Shown here in pieces: positions 44,287 to 53,190 of a DNA stretch of 64,000 nt (position 1 is the stretch's first letter; each line of letters opens with the position of its first letter). The translations under genes and the position numbers were made by a program. The DNA is from UBA6244 sp963676875 (GTDB lineage Bacteria; Bacteroidota; Bacteroidia; Bacteroidales; F082), in NCBI GenBank assembly GCA_963676875.1, contig OY781436.1, positions 4,216,001 to 4,280,000 on the forward strand, written 5' to 3'. The notes under the pieces are model-generated. The model was not told the origin of the DNA. It worked only from the letters and a program-made list of their open reading frames with translations, and searched no databases.

Positions 44287-45120
44287 TTATTTATTATCCT
44301 GATCAAAGTCGAACAGTTCAGAATCAATCTCCGGCAAGTTAAAAGCATCGGTTAGACTTACCTTTCGGTAGTTGGCAGGTGGTAAAAAGAAGTCTTTTGG
44401 AATACTAATTTCTTTTACCTGGGTTACTTCGGTGGATTCGTAAACTATTTCTCCGGCAATTTTTGTTGATTTCACTATTAGTCCGTTCTGCAACAAGTTC
44501 AGGTATTGTTCTGAATCCAGTAAGTTTCCCTTGTGGGAATAAGGATTCATTCCGTTTTTAAGTTCAACAAACCGGCCGGCATCTATGTCGTGATAAGGCT
44601 TTTTGTCGAAGGTAATCCAAAAACGCTCACTAATCACCGAATCTCTATGTATCAGGTATTCATTGGCCATAAAACCTTGTATTGTGTCGTGATGAGCAGT
44701 TTTTTCAAGAATTAGTTTGTCGACGACCACTGAAGTAGTATCCGGATGTAACATCTTCATCTTGATGGTATCGTACATTTGTTGAAATTTGGCCTGTTGA
44801 TCCAGTGGGAGACTCAAAACAAGACTCTGAACCTGACTATCATAGGCCTCAAGCATGGAAGTAGTCAGGTCTGAAGTATTCCCCTGCCAATATGCCCTGA
44901 GATTGGGGAAAATAATGGTGATTAATTGATCGTTAAGGTTGAGTATGGAGATGGATGATGAACTTTCGTAACGGATTTGGTTTTGTTGAATAAAAGTGGT
45001 TTGAATAGAAGTATTTCCGTAGTTGTCGGTAATTTTTTCAGAAATAACCCAACCCGCTTTGCAAGTAATGGAAAGCATGAGAATTGGTGTGATGATCAGT
45101 ATTCGTTGTAAGCACTTCAT
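44287..45120 (-). CDS. Exported protein of unknown function (DUF4412-like)
   Basis: 277 aa from the ATG at 45120, which gives a signal peptide (CLQRILIITPILMLSITC). Two more in-frame ATGs lie upstream (45132 and 45138). The mature part is beta-rich with VISEKITDNYGNTSIQTTFI and a LNLNDQLITIIFPNLRAYW segment, recalling the DUF4412/LolA-like fold of Bacteroidota proteins that bind hydrophobic ligands. No catalytic motif. The C-terminus is acidic (DSELFDFDQDNK). Divergent from the next TPR gene. Function unknown. Confidence 0.65.
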   Translation of the reverse strand: MKCLQRILIITPILMLSITCKAGWVISEKITDNYGNTSIQTTFIQQNQIRYESSSSISILNLNDQLITIIFPNLRAYWQGNTSDLTTSMLEAYDSQVQSLVLSLPLDQQAKFQQMYDTIKMKMLHPDTTSVVVDKLILEKTAHHDTIQGFMANEYLIHRDSVISERFWITFDKKPYHDIDAGRFVELKNGMNPYSHKGNLLDSEQYLNLLQNGLIVKSTKIAGEIVYESTEVTQVKEISIPKDFFLPPANYRKVSLTDAFNLPEIDSELFDFDQDNK

Positions 45121-45226
45121 TATATGGTTCATAGCCAATGAAATTTACCTTTTTCCTGTTTATAACCCTGTGGAAAACACAAAATTAAAAATTATCAAGG
45201 CACTTTTATTATTGGGAATAAAAATA

Positions 45227-45234
45227 TATTTTTG
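45227..45234 (+). promoter_or_regulatory. -7 element for the TPR membrane protein
   Basis: TATTTTTG, 21 bp before the ATG at 45256. It overlaps the in-frame TTG at 45232, which is therefore not the start. Confidence 0.5.
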
Positions 45235-45255
45235 CAGGCTCAAATTGAAAACACT

Positions 45256-45957
45256 ATGGCCAATAAAAAACATCAGGATGTAAAGGGTGATCAGAGATTA
45301 GAAAACATTGAAGAAACCCTGACCAAAACCGAACAGTTTATTTTCAATAACCAAAAAAATATTTCGGTTGTTGTATTGATTATCCTTGCTGCCATCATTG
45401 GATATTTTGCTTACAGTAAATACTATATGGCACCCAAAAGCATGGAAGCTTCGAAACAGATGTTTGCTGCTCAAAGATATTTTGAGTTGGATTCACTTGA
45501 CAAAGCGCTCTATGGCGATGGAAACAACCTTGGATTTCTGGACATCATTGACGAATACAGCATGACCAAGCCCGGTAACCTGGCTAACTACTATGCCGGA
45601 TTATGTTTCCTTAAGAAGAAGGATTTCAATCAAGCCATTGATTTTCTGGAAGATTTTAGTGGCGATGACCACATGGTCGGTCCCATGGCCACCGGAGCTA
45701 TTGGTGATGCCAATCTGGAGTTGGGCGATCAAAAGAAAGCTGTAGCCTATTATATGGAGGCGGCCAATCAGGATGAAAATGCTTTTACATCCGCACTTTT
45801 TCTGATGAAAGCAGGAAATGTATATGAATTAATGGGTAATTATGATGAAGCTATCAGTACCTACACCAGAATTAAAAACGAATTTGTAAAAAGTAAAGAG
45901 GCCCGCAGCATCGACAAATATATTGCTCGTGCCGAAGCGCGCAAAAACGGTAAATAG
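45256..45957 (+). CDS. Single-pass membrane protein with TPR repeats
   Basis: 233 aa. Cytoplasmic N-terminus (about 1-35), one transmembrane helix (VVVLIILAAIIGYFAYSKYY), then TPR-like repeats facing the periplasm (LANYYAGLCFLKKKDFNQAI, SALFLMKAGNVYELMGNYDE). Overall plan is that of YfgM-type proteins, which associate with periplasmic chaperones or the translocon, though orthology is only inferred. The ATG at 45256 is chosen because of the promoter position. Followed by a terminator and fmt. Confidence 0.78.
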   Translation: MANKKHQDVKGDQRLENIEETLTKTEQFIFNNQKNISVVVLIILAAIIGYFAYSKYYMAPKSMEASKQMFAAQRYFELDSLDKALYGDGNNLGFLDIIDEYSMTKPGNLANYYAGLCFLKKKDFNQAIDFLEDFSGDDHMVGPMATGAIGDANLELGDQKKAVAYYMEAANQDENAFTSALFLMKAGNVYELMGNYDEAISTYTRIKNEFVKSKEARSIDKYIARAEARKNGK

Positions 45958-45977
45958 TCCGGCTAATAAAAAACTTG

Positions 45978-46010
45978 AAACCCGGCCTTTGTTGTCGGGT
46001 TTTTTTATTT
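45978..46010 (+). terminator. Terminator after the TPR membrane protein gene
   Basis: AAACCCG / CGGGTTT stem with an 11-nt loop, then TTTTATTTTT. It ends 9 bp before fmt, so fmt may need its own promoter or read-through. Confidence 0.75.
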
Positions 46011-46018
46011 TTAAACCC

Positions 46019-46996
46019 ATGAAGAAAGAAAACTTGAGAATTGTGTTTATGGGAACCCCTGACTTTGCCGTCGGAACTTTACAGGCTCTTGTTGGTAATG
46101 GCTTTCAGGTAGTTGGTGTTGTTACCGCCCCAGACCGACCTGCCGGACGAGGAAAACAGCTCACCAGTCCTGCCGTTAAAAAAGCTGCTTTGCAATGGCA
46201 AATACCGGTACTTCAACCTGAAAAGCTTAAAAACGAAGAATTTCTATTGCAACTTGCCAATCTCAAAGCTGATATACAAATAGTAGTTGCCTTCAGGATG
46301 CTCCCCGAGGTGGTTTGGAACATGCCTCCTATGGGCACCTTTAATTTACACGCTAGCCTTTTGCCACAATACCGGGGAGCAGCCCCCATTAACCACGCGC
46401 TGATGAATGGTGAAAAAATAACCGGAGTAACTACCTTTATGCTCGATCATGAAATCGATACCGGTAAAATTCTTCTTCAGGAAAAGGTAAGCATTGCTCC
46501 GGACGACAATGCCGAAAGTTTGCACGACAAGCTTATGGATACCGGCGCTCAGTTGGTAGTAAAGACCCTAGAAGCCATAATTAGTGATTCGATAACGCTT
46601 AGGGCTCAGGATACGCTCATTCAATCTATGGGGTCGCTTAAACCAGCCCCAAAAATATTTAAGTCCGATTGTTACATTTCTTGGAATGAACCGGGTGAAC
46701 GGGTAAATAATTTTGTCCGGGGGTTGAGTCCGTACCCCGCTGCTTTGTCCAACTTAAGGAAATCAGACAACGAATCATCCATTGCGGTTAAAATTTTTCG
46801 AACCCACTTTATCCCTGACGTCCATACAATGAGTCCGGGAAGCATTATTTGTCCAGATAATAAATCATTGAGGGTCGCTGTAGCTGACGGATGGATTGTT
46901 GTGGATCAAATACAACAAGCCGGTAAAAAACGCATGAAATCAGATGAGTTTTTGAGAGGGATGGATTCACTTAAAGGGGCGAAATTCATATCTTAG
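46019..46996 (+). CDS. fmt: Methionyl-tRNA formyltransferase
   Basis: 325 aa. Formylates initiator Met-tRNA with 10-formyl-THF. The N-terminal formyltransferase domain shows RIVFMGTPDFAVGTL, TAPDRPAGRGK, and the catalytic Asn-His-Asp set in FNLHASLLPQYRGAAPI and LDHEIDTGKIL. The C-terminal OB-like domain (about 210-325) contains the tRNA-binding part. Full length. ATG at 46019 matches the family; the longer frame to 45923 overlaps the TPR gene. No def gene adjacent. Confidence 0.95.
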   Translation: MKKENLRIVFMGTPDFAVGTLQALVGNGFQVVGVVTAPDRPAGRGKQLTSPAVKKAALQWQIPVLQPEKLKNEEFLLQLANLKADIQIVVAFRMLPEVVWNMPPMGTFNLHASLLPQYRGAAPINHALMNGEKITGVTTFMLDHEIDTGKILLQEKVSIAPDDNAESLHDKLMDTGAQLVVKTLEAIISDSITLRAQDTLIQSMGSLKPAPKIFKSDCYISWNEPGERVNNFVRGLSPYPAALSNLRKSDNESSIAVKIFRTHFIPDVHTMSPGSIICPDNKSLRVAVADGWIVVDQIQQAGKKRMKSDEFLRGMDSLKGAKFIS

Positions 46997-47137
46997 ACGT
47001 TTTTGTCGAAAAGGTGCGTGAATGCTTAAAAACAGCTTATGCGAAGAAATTTTAGCTTAAAAACAATTATATTTGATGTTATTTATTAACAATTATCCAC
47101 TTTTATTAACAATTTCTTCTAAAATACCCGTCATTGC

Positions 47138-47167
47138 TTGTTTTCTTAAAGATATACACTACATTTG
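47138..47167 (+). promoter_or_regulatory. Promoter of the HU gene
   Basis: TTG at 47138-47140, a 19-nt spacer and TACATTTG at 47160-47167, 43 bp before the ATG. Exact fit to the phylum consensus spacing. Confidence 0.65.
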
Positions 47168-47210
47168 TTACCATAAATACCCTAAGTGTTAATTAAATAA
47201 TTTATTCACC

Positions 47211-47483
47211 ATGAACAAAGCTGAATTAATCGATGCAATGGCCGCTGGAGCCGGAATCAGTAAAAGTGATGCAAAAAAAGCACTTGATGCTTTTGTAACT
47301 TCAACAGGCGAAGCTTTAAAAGCAGGCGACCGTGTTGCATTAGTTGGATTTGGATCTTTTTCCGTTTCCACAAGAGCAGCCCGCAAAGGACGTAACCCAC
47401 AAACCGGCAAAGAAATCAACATCGCTGCCAAAAAAGTGGTTAAGTTTAAAGCAGGAGCTGACCTAACCAAAGTTGTAAAATAA
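47211..47483 (+). CDS. HU-family nucleoid protein
   Basis: 90 aa, the normal length. Starts MNKAELIDAMAAGAGISKSD, contains the HU signature VALVGFGSFSVSTRAARKGR with the Pro-tipped DNA arm in GRNPQTGKEI, and ends KFKAGADLTKVVK. Binds and bends DNA as a dimer. Strong promoter and perfect terminator suggest high expression. Confidence 0.97.
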   Translation: MNKAELIDAMAAGAGISKSDAKKALDAFVTSTGEALKAGDRVALVGFGSFSVSTRAARKGRNPQTGKEINIAAKKVVKFKAGADLTKVVK

Positions 47484-47493
47484 GCAACTTAAT

Positions 47494-47541
47494 GATGAAA
47501 AAAAAGCGTCCTGAAAATTTTCAGGACGCTTTTTTTTTGTG
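47494..47541. terminator. Strong bidirectional terminator between HU and the beta-barrel gene
   Basis: AAGCGTCCTGAAAA and TTTTCAGGACGCTT are a perfect palindrome without spacer, flanked by A- and T-runs of 8 or more. It serves HU on the plus strand and the convergent gene on the minus strand. Confidence 0.9.
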
Positions 47542-47556
47542 CGGGATGATTTCTAT

Positions 47557-48270
47557 TTACAGCACATACGCCAATCCAATGGTTAAACTTAAATAGTTGA
47601 TTTTTTGTGAAAAGGTAGTTTTATAAGGTTCATCGTTCCAATCCCACCCTGATCCATTTTTAAAATTCAAATCCGATCCCACATAGTCACCGAACACTGT
47701 GATGTAGTAGTTGCTTACGCGATACTTTACTCCTGCCCCCAGTAAATACCCAAACCCATATGCTCTGCTGGTTTCACGATAGTAGGTAGATTTTTGTCCC
47801 GGGTTTTCGGTAAGTGTGGCGTAAATGGTGGCTTTGGGCGAATAGCTTCCGTAATAACCTATGAGACCTCTTACATCAAACGAAAAATAATCTCCAATGG
47901 GAAACCTTAAATAAGGGCCGGCAAACAACCCTCCACTACTCCAATTTTGGCTACTTTCCACTTGTACCGAATAGGTGGGATTGGCAAGCATGAGTTCGTC
48001 AGCATACTTATCGGTGTCGAGTTTGTTGCTGCTGTAGTTTACCATAAACTGAAATCCAAAATTGTGCGATAAGCGATAAGCATAAGCGAAGTTAAGGGCA
48101 ACGCCGGTCTTCGCAAATCCTGAAGTACTGTCATTGAGGTCGGTTTTGGCAAAGTCGGAAAGGGCAAAGGAAGGACCAATGGACAATCCGAGATACTGCT
48201 TACGCGATGATTGCGACCAGGAAAAATAAACTAAAAAAAGCATGGTCATCAAAAGGACTATTTTTTTCAT
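47557..48270 (-). CDS. Outer-membrane beta-barrel protein (PorT/OmpA-barrel-like)
   Basis: 237 aa. Signal peptide from the ATG at 48270 (KKIVLLMTMLFLVYFSWSQ). The mature part has alternating hydrophobic strands rich in Tyr, Gly and Phe (YLGLSIGPSFALSDF, FAYAYRLSHNFGFQFMVNYS, LFAGPYLRFPIGDYFSFDV) and ends ...YLSLTIGLAYVL with a terminal hydrophobic residue, all typical of an 8-10-stranded barrel. Ligand or role unknown. The 14 codons upstream of 48270 are not supported. Confidence 0.8.
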   Translation of the reverse strand: MKKIVLLMTMLFLVYFSWSQSSRKQYLGLSIGPSFALSDFAKTDLNDSTSGFAKTGVALNFAYAYRLSHNFGFQFMVNYSSNKLDTDKYADELMLANPTYSVQVESSQNWSSGGLFAGPYLRFPIGDYFSFDVRGLIGYYGSYSPKATIYATLTENPGQKSTYYRETSRAYGFGYLLGAGVKYRVSNYYITVFGDYVGSDLNFKNGSGWDWNDEPYKTTFSQKINYLSLTIGLAYVL

Positions 48271-48322
48271 CTTAAGTGTTTTAGGTGTTTTTTTGCAAAT
48301 ATTACTTATCAAAGCTAATCAA

Positions 48323-50254
48323 TTATTCAAACTTCAGGTTCATTTGGTCGTGCCAGGTGAGCATTTCATTGCTATCGCGGCTAACCTTGTTGTTGTCGAG
48401 CAACCAACGTACTACATCAATAATTTGATCTTCTTCAAATTGTGAGAGTTGCGGAATAAGCTCGTATAGATTATAGGGTTTTTTTAACAGCAAGGTTTTG
48501 ATAGAAGACACCAACCAGTCGAATTCAATATCATTGAGGTCGGTTTCGTTTTTGGAGAGGCATACATCACAAATTCCGCAACGATTACTCTTTTTCTCAC
48601 CAAAATAGGCCAATAATTGCTGACTACGGCATTTCAGGTTATCAGTAATAAAGTGAATCAGGGCCTCCATACGTTTGTCAGCCGCTTCTTTCAGCAAGCG
48701 GTAATTTTCGTCGGAGAGGTTCAGGTGTTTGGCACTTTGACGGCCTGAATTGAAAATCAATTGTGGCAATGTGCTGATGGGGATATAGGTTAATAACTTG
48801 ATTTTATTGAGATAGGTGAGCTGTTTTACCACCTGTTCAACTTTGAGCTCGGCACGTTTGGCCAACAAGTTTTCGTTCAGATTTACAAAATCAGTAAAAA
48901 CACCAGAATAGGAACGCATGATCTCCTTGATGATTTGCTCACTTCCGGGATTCTCTACCATAAAGCGATATAACTCTTCTTTGCCTGTACCTACAAAAAT
49001 TTTGGAATACTGCCCTGCCGATTCAATGTAAGTAAGAAATCCGTCTTTTTCGAGCAACTTAATGGTGTGATAAACCTCCAAGACCTTAAAATTGTAGCTA
49101 TTGGCAAACTCATTCAATTTAAAATCGAAGCCCACATCAGTACCACTCCCTTCGGGGAGTTGAAAATAATTTCCCAAAGCATTGTAAATATTACGAATCT
49201 GCTGAATGGGTGGGTAAGAAGCCTGAATCATGCTTCGCGCATGAGTAATGTCGTTTTGGTTGAAGAGTAGCAGCGCCTGCGATTCTTTCTGGTCGCGGCC
49301 TGCCCTGCCCGCTTCCTGAAAATAGGATTCGACACAATCGGGCAAATCGTAATGAATTACCTTGCGCACGTCGGGTTTGTCGATGCCCATGCCAAAGGCA
49401 TTGGTAGCAACCATTATCTGCACTTGCCCTGAAGTCCACAACTTCTGCCTCTGATCGCGGGTGTGGGCATCAAGTCCGGCATGGTAAAAGGTGGCACTCA
49501 GTCCCTTGGTGGACAATATTTCAGCCAACTCACGTGTTTTTTTTCGACTACGTACATACACGATGCCCGAGCCTTTCATTCCTTCGAAAAAGCTTAATAA
49601 ATGGGTAGGCTTGTCGTATTCATGCGTCACATGATAAGCCAGGTTGGTACGTTCAAAGGTATTGCGAAAAACCCTGTGTTGACGAAAGGCCAGTTTGTTC
49701 ATGATATCTGTCACCACATCGGGCGTTGCTGTTGCCGTGAGGGCTAACACAGGCACACCGGGCAAGTATGGTCTAATCTCGGCAATTCGGAGATATGGCG
49801 GTCTGAAATCGTATCCCCACTGCGAAACGCAATGGGCTTCGTCAACGGTAAGGAGATTCACTTTAACTCGTTGAATCACTTGTCGGAAAATATCGGTATC
49901 CAGTCTCTCGGGTGATACATACAAAAACTTGAAATGACCTGCTACCACATTAGAATAAATGGCCTCAATCTCATTGCGGTGCATGCCCGTATAAAGGGCT
50001 ACCGCTTTTATCCCATTACGTTTCAGGTTGGCCACCTGATCTTTCATCAAAGCAATGAGAGGCGTTACCACGATGCAGGTGCCTTCGGTCATCATGGCAG
50101 GTACCTGAAAACAAATGGACTTACCTCCACCGGTTGGAAGAAGTGCCAATGTATCGAAACCCTCGGCCACCGATAGGATGATTTCCTCCTGCATGGGACG
50201 AAATTCGTTGTATCCCCAGTGTTTCAACAATATTTTTCGGGCTTCGATTTTCAT
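48323..50254 (-). CDS. recQ: RecQ-family ATP-dependent DNA helicase
   Basis: 643 aa. Helicase motifs: I LLPTGGGKSICFQ, II VDEAHC followed by the RecQ-specific VSQWGYDFRP, VI EAGRAGRD (QEAGRAGRDQ). The zinc-binding module shows CRSQQLLAYFG and CGICDVC, followed by an RQC winged-helix-like C-terminus. No HRDC domain is apparent. Unwinds DNA 3'-5' in recombination and fork repair. It is 52 bp upstream of the beta-barrel gene on the same strand, which may be read with it. Confidence 0.94.
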   Translation of the reverse strand: MKIEARKILLKHWGYNEFRPMQEEIILSVAEGFDTLALLPTGGGKSICFQVPAMMTEGTCIVVTPLIALMKDQVANLKRNGIKAVALYTGMHRNEIEAIYSNVVAGHFKFLYVSPERLDTDIFRQVIQRVKVNLLTVDEAHCVSQWGYDFRPPYLRIAEIRPYLPGVPVLALTATATPDVVTDIMNKLAFRQHRVFRNTFERTNLAYHVTHEYDKPTHLLSFFEGMKGSGIVYVRSRKKTRELAEILSTKGLSATFYHAGLDAHTRDQRQKLWTSGQVQIMVATNAFGMGIDKPDVRKVIHYDLPDCVESYFQEAGRAGRDQKESQALLLFNQNDITHARSMIQASYPPIQQIRNIYNALGNYFQLPEGSGTDVGFDFKLNEFANSYNFKVLEVYHTIKLLEKDGFLTYIESAGQYSKIFVGTGKEELYRFMVENPGSEQIIKEIMRSYSGVFTDFVNLNENLLAKRAELKVEQVVKQLTYLNKIKLLTYIPISTLPQLIFNSGRQSAKHLNLSDENYRLLKEAADKRMEALIHFITDNLKCRSQQLLAYFGEKKSNRCGICDVCLSKNETDLNDIEFDWLVSSIKTLLLKKPYNLYELIPQLSQFEEDQIIDVVRWLLDNNKVSRDSNEMLTWHDQMNLKFE

Positions 50255-50350
50255 ACCTCAGTCGTGTTCTTTTTGATTAACATGTTGAAGTTGGATATAA
50301 GCAAATGTTTATTCTCACTTTTCCAACTGCTCTCCAAGGCAAAGATAACG

Positions 50351-50387
50351 AAAAGGGGGATGCCCTTGAAAAGCTATCCCCCACAAA
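50351..50387 (-). terminator. Terminator of the T9SS cargo gene
   Basis: On the minus strand GGGGGAT / ATCCCCC with a 14-nt loop, then TTTTCG. Lies just past the stop at 50406. Confidence 0.6.
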
Positions 50388-50405
50388 ATGAAATAACAAA
50401 GTTGG

Positions 50406-51872
50406 TTATTTTACTATTAACAGTTTTCCTGAAACTTCTGTGCTTCCGTTGATCCGATATAGGTAGGCACCTGCCGGAATGGTCGAGATATCGATGTGTT
50501 TCCCTGGACCTTGATAATTTAATATTTTCTTTCCCAATAGGTTATATAGCTCAAAATGGATGGTTGTGTTGGTTTGCCCCGATTCAACGATAACCTCATT
50601 AACTGCCGGATTTGGAAATACACGAATTAAGTTTTCGATGCTTGTTTCTTCCGTGTTTGTGAGGTGATCTGAGTAATAAAATGCTCTTTCGGCCCAGGTT
50701 TCCCATTCGGAAATATCTTCATTCCATCTTTGGTTGATGGTTGAAAGCAGCATGGCCGAAAACATATGCTGAATATTGTCGAAATTATTATATGGAGCGG
50801 GATAAATCGGATTATTATAAACATAGGCAAACAATTGGCTCTCCCAGGGTAAAATAAGGTTTTGATAGGTGTACATGGCGTTGTATTCACTCAGATATTG
50901 AAATTCGTTTTCCCAAAGACCGGTGTCGTCGTTCCATCTGAATTCGGTAATTTTGGTCAGGTTGCCAAAATCATCATGTTCGTAGAGCCTCTGCCATGAA
51001 AGATACCATTGATGCGTGTTTTCGTCCCATCCATATACATCTTCCTGATACATTAATTGTTGGGCATTGTAATTGTACACATATTTATTGCCGGGATTCC
51101 ACATGGCTGAGGAGTAGTGATAGTCCACAAACTGGGTTTTTTGTCCCTCAGCATTGTAGCTACTCACCTCTTTGTTCCAGTTGGCCCAAAGGCCTGCTTC
51201 CTCATTCCAATGTTGTTCAAGATATTCAATGAGATTTTGGGCCGTATCGTAGGTGATGCTGCCCATGGTTTGGTTGTGCCACGATAAGTCGGTGGTATCC
51301 CACTCCATGAGCGTGGTTCGTAATCTGTTGCCAAAATCATCATAATCAAAGACCAACAGCTCCGAAGGAATCCAAATTTCCAGGCTGTCGATCCAAACCG
51401 AATTCATTTCAGAACTCAACCGATTTTCGCTATCGTAAGAATAATCTGTTTTTCCGGCCACCATCCATTGCATGGTTTCGAAGTCAATCGCCTGCATCAA
51501 TCGCTTGGTGACCAAGGTATCCGATTCGTAGGTGTATTCGGACCAGAGGTAAGGAATTTGCAAAATTCCGTATATCATGTTGATGTGTTCGCTTTCCAAC
51601 ATGTTGTTTTCATCATATTGATATTTGTTCGACATCAGGTTGTCCTGCGACTGAATATCCACAATCGAATCCAACCAGTATGGATTGGACACAGGTGAGA
51701 AAATACCATGCGATTGGTTGCCCATCGATCGTTGGCCATCCATCACATGGGCTCTGAAATGATTCTTGAGCGAAAGAAATGAGGTGAAATCGGGCCTTTC
51801 CGGCATGCTTGTCTGGCTTTTCAATTGACCGATAACTAATACACACAAAATGAATGAAATAAGCTTTTTCAT
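50406..51872 (-). CDS. T9SS-secreted protein with repeated Tyr/Asp-rich units
   Basis: 488 aa. N-terminal signal peptide (LISFILCVLVIGQLKSQ). The middle consists of about ten degenerate units of about 30-35 residues with the core Y.YD..NNM/L or W(N/D)..(T/S)..W (for example YQYDENNMLESE, FDYDDFGNRLRTT, YEHDDFGNLTKITEFRWND), like YD-type cell-surface repeats. The C-terminal 75 residues are a type A T9SS sorting domain (RVFPNPAVNEVIVESGQTN to GKLLIVK). Exported across the outer membrane and possibly anchored. No enzyme motif. Ligand unknown. Confidence 0.88.
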   Translation of the reverse strand: MKKLISFILCVLVIGQLKSQTSMPERPDFTSFLSLKNHFRAHVMDGQRSMGNQSHGIFSPVSNPYWLDSIVDIQSQDNLMSNKYQYDENNMLESEHINMIYGILQIPYLWSEYTYESDTLVTKRLMQAIDFETMQWMVAGKTDYSYDSENRLSSEMNSVWIDSLEIWIPSELLVFDYDDFGNRLRTTLMEWDTTDLSWHNQTMGSITYDTAQNLIEYLEQHWNEEAGLWANWNKEVSSYNAEGQKTQFVDYHYSSAMWNPGNKYVYNYNAQQLMYQEDVYGWDENTHQWYLSWQRLYEHDDFGNLTKITEFRWNDDTGLWENEFQYLSEYNAMYTYQNLILPWESQLFAYVYNNPIYPAPYNNFDNIQHMFSAMLLSTINQRWNEDISEWETWAERAFYYSDHLTNTEETSIENLIRVFPNPAVNEVIVESGQTNTTIHFELYNLLGKKILNYQGPGKHIDISTIPAGAYLYRINGSTEVSGKLLIVK

Positions 51873-52140
51873 GACGAATGATTTTGGTTGATGACCCTGT
51901 TTTACTCAATCAAAATATCACCCAGCCATCGCAGAGCCACAAAACGATGGATTTGATTGACATAAAAATAAAATAATTTTCATTTCATCGTCATTTTTTA
52001 CAAAAATATATTTCACATTCTTCTGAAAAACAGTGCTTACAAAACGAATTGCTTGTGTGAAATGATACTGCACGAAAGCCTCCGGCCAAAATAATGAATC
52101 ATGATTTGGAGTGAAAAGGTGGTGAAGTGCCCGAAGACAA

Positions 52141-53190
52141 TTACTCCAGCCTTACCCTTGGATCGAGCCAGGCATAGAGCACATCCGCCAAAATGTTCAC
52201 CAACACCAACACAATGGAGATAAAGAGCACCGATCCCATGATGACCGGTAAATCGTATTTTTCCAGAGAATCGACTATAACGACGCCTATGCCCTTCCAG
52301 TCGAACACGTATTCAACAAACACTGCACCTGCCATCAATGAAGCGAACCATCCTGTAATGGCCGTAATTACCGGATTCAGGGCATTGCGCAAGCCATGTT
52401 TCACAATCACTTGAAACTTGCTAAGTCCTTTGGCGTATGCCGTCCGAATGTAATCCTGCGAAAGCACTTCCAGCATGGAACTTCGGGTAAGGCTCACCAC
52501 GATGGCCAGCGGACGTATGCCCAGGGTAACTGCCGGCAAAATAAGGTTCCTCAGGTTGATATATTGTTCTCCGGTAACATCATCCACCGAATACAAGCTG
52601 CCAAACATGGGCAGTCCGGTGTATTGGGCGAGCAAATAGGCAAATACCCAGGCCATGAGGATGGCTGCAAAAAACGAGGGGATGGACATGCCAAGGGAAG
52701 AAAACACCAACAGAAAGCGATCGAGCGGTCGATTATGATTGAGGGCAGCAACAACACCCAGCGCCACACCTATCAACATGGCCAGCAGGATGGCTGTGGT
52801 TGCCAAAAGCATGGTTTTCGGAAAAGCTTCGGCGATAATGGAACTTACCGGACGTTTACTTTGATATGAACGCCGCAAATAAGGCTTCTTCAACACCAAA
52901 TGCCATGTGTTGGCAGGAATGATCGATATGCCCGGATGTTCACCATCTTTGGTAAAATGAATGGAAAGCGGACTCAGGTCGTTTAAGTAGTGAAAATACT
53001 GAATGAGAGGAGGTTGGTCGAGCCCCAAATCTTTTTTGATGGCCTCCACCGAACTGATGTCAGCCCTTTGTCCCAGAAGCATACGTGCCGGATCGCCGGG
53101 CAGTATGTTGAACAGAAAGAAAATAACCGTTGCTACTCCCCACATCACAAGGAGGCCGTATGCCAGCCGTTTAGTGAGGTAGCGAATCAT
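52141..53190 (-). CDS. DppB-like ABC transporter permease
   Basis: 349 aa. N-terminal TM helix (LLVMWGVATVIFFLFNILPG with the GDPAR motif of the family), a large periplasmic loop (about 40-110) and five further helices. The EAA-type loop reads DYIRTAYAKGLSKFQVIVKHGLRNALNP, and the C-terminus VLYAWLDPRVRLE is typical of DppB/OppB. Pairs in the family with DppC and ATPases to import peptides or nickel. Neither partner is within the window on this side (its minus-strand downstream neighbour is the T9SS gene). Overlaps the preceding DoxX-like gene by 4 bp. Confidence 0.93.
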   Translation of the reverse strand: MIRYLTKRLAYGLLVMWGVATVIFFLFNILPGDPARMLLGQRADISSVEAIKKDLGLDQPPLIQYFHYLNDLSPLSIHFTKDGEHPGISIIPANTWHLVLKKPYLRRSYQSKRPVSSIIAEAFPKTMLLATTAILLAMLIGVALGVVAALNHNRPLDRFLLVFSSLGMSIPSFFAAILMAWVFAYLLAQYTGLPMFGSLYSVDDVTGEQYINLRNLILPAVTLGIRPLAIVVSLTRSSMLEVLSQDYIRTAYAKGLSKFQVIVKHGLRNALNPVITAITGWFASLMAGAVFVEYVFDWKGIGVVIVDSLEKYDLPVIMGSVLFISIVLVLVNILADVLYAWLDPRVRLE

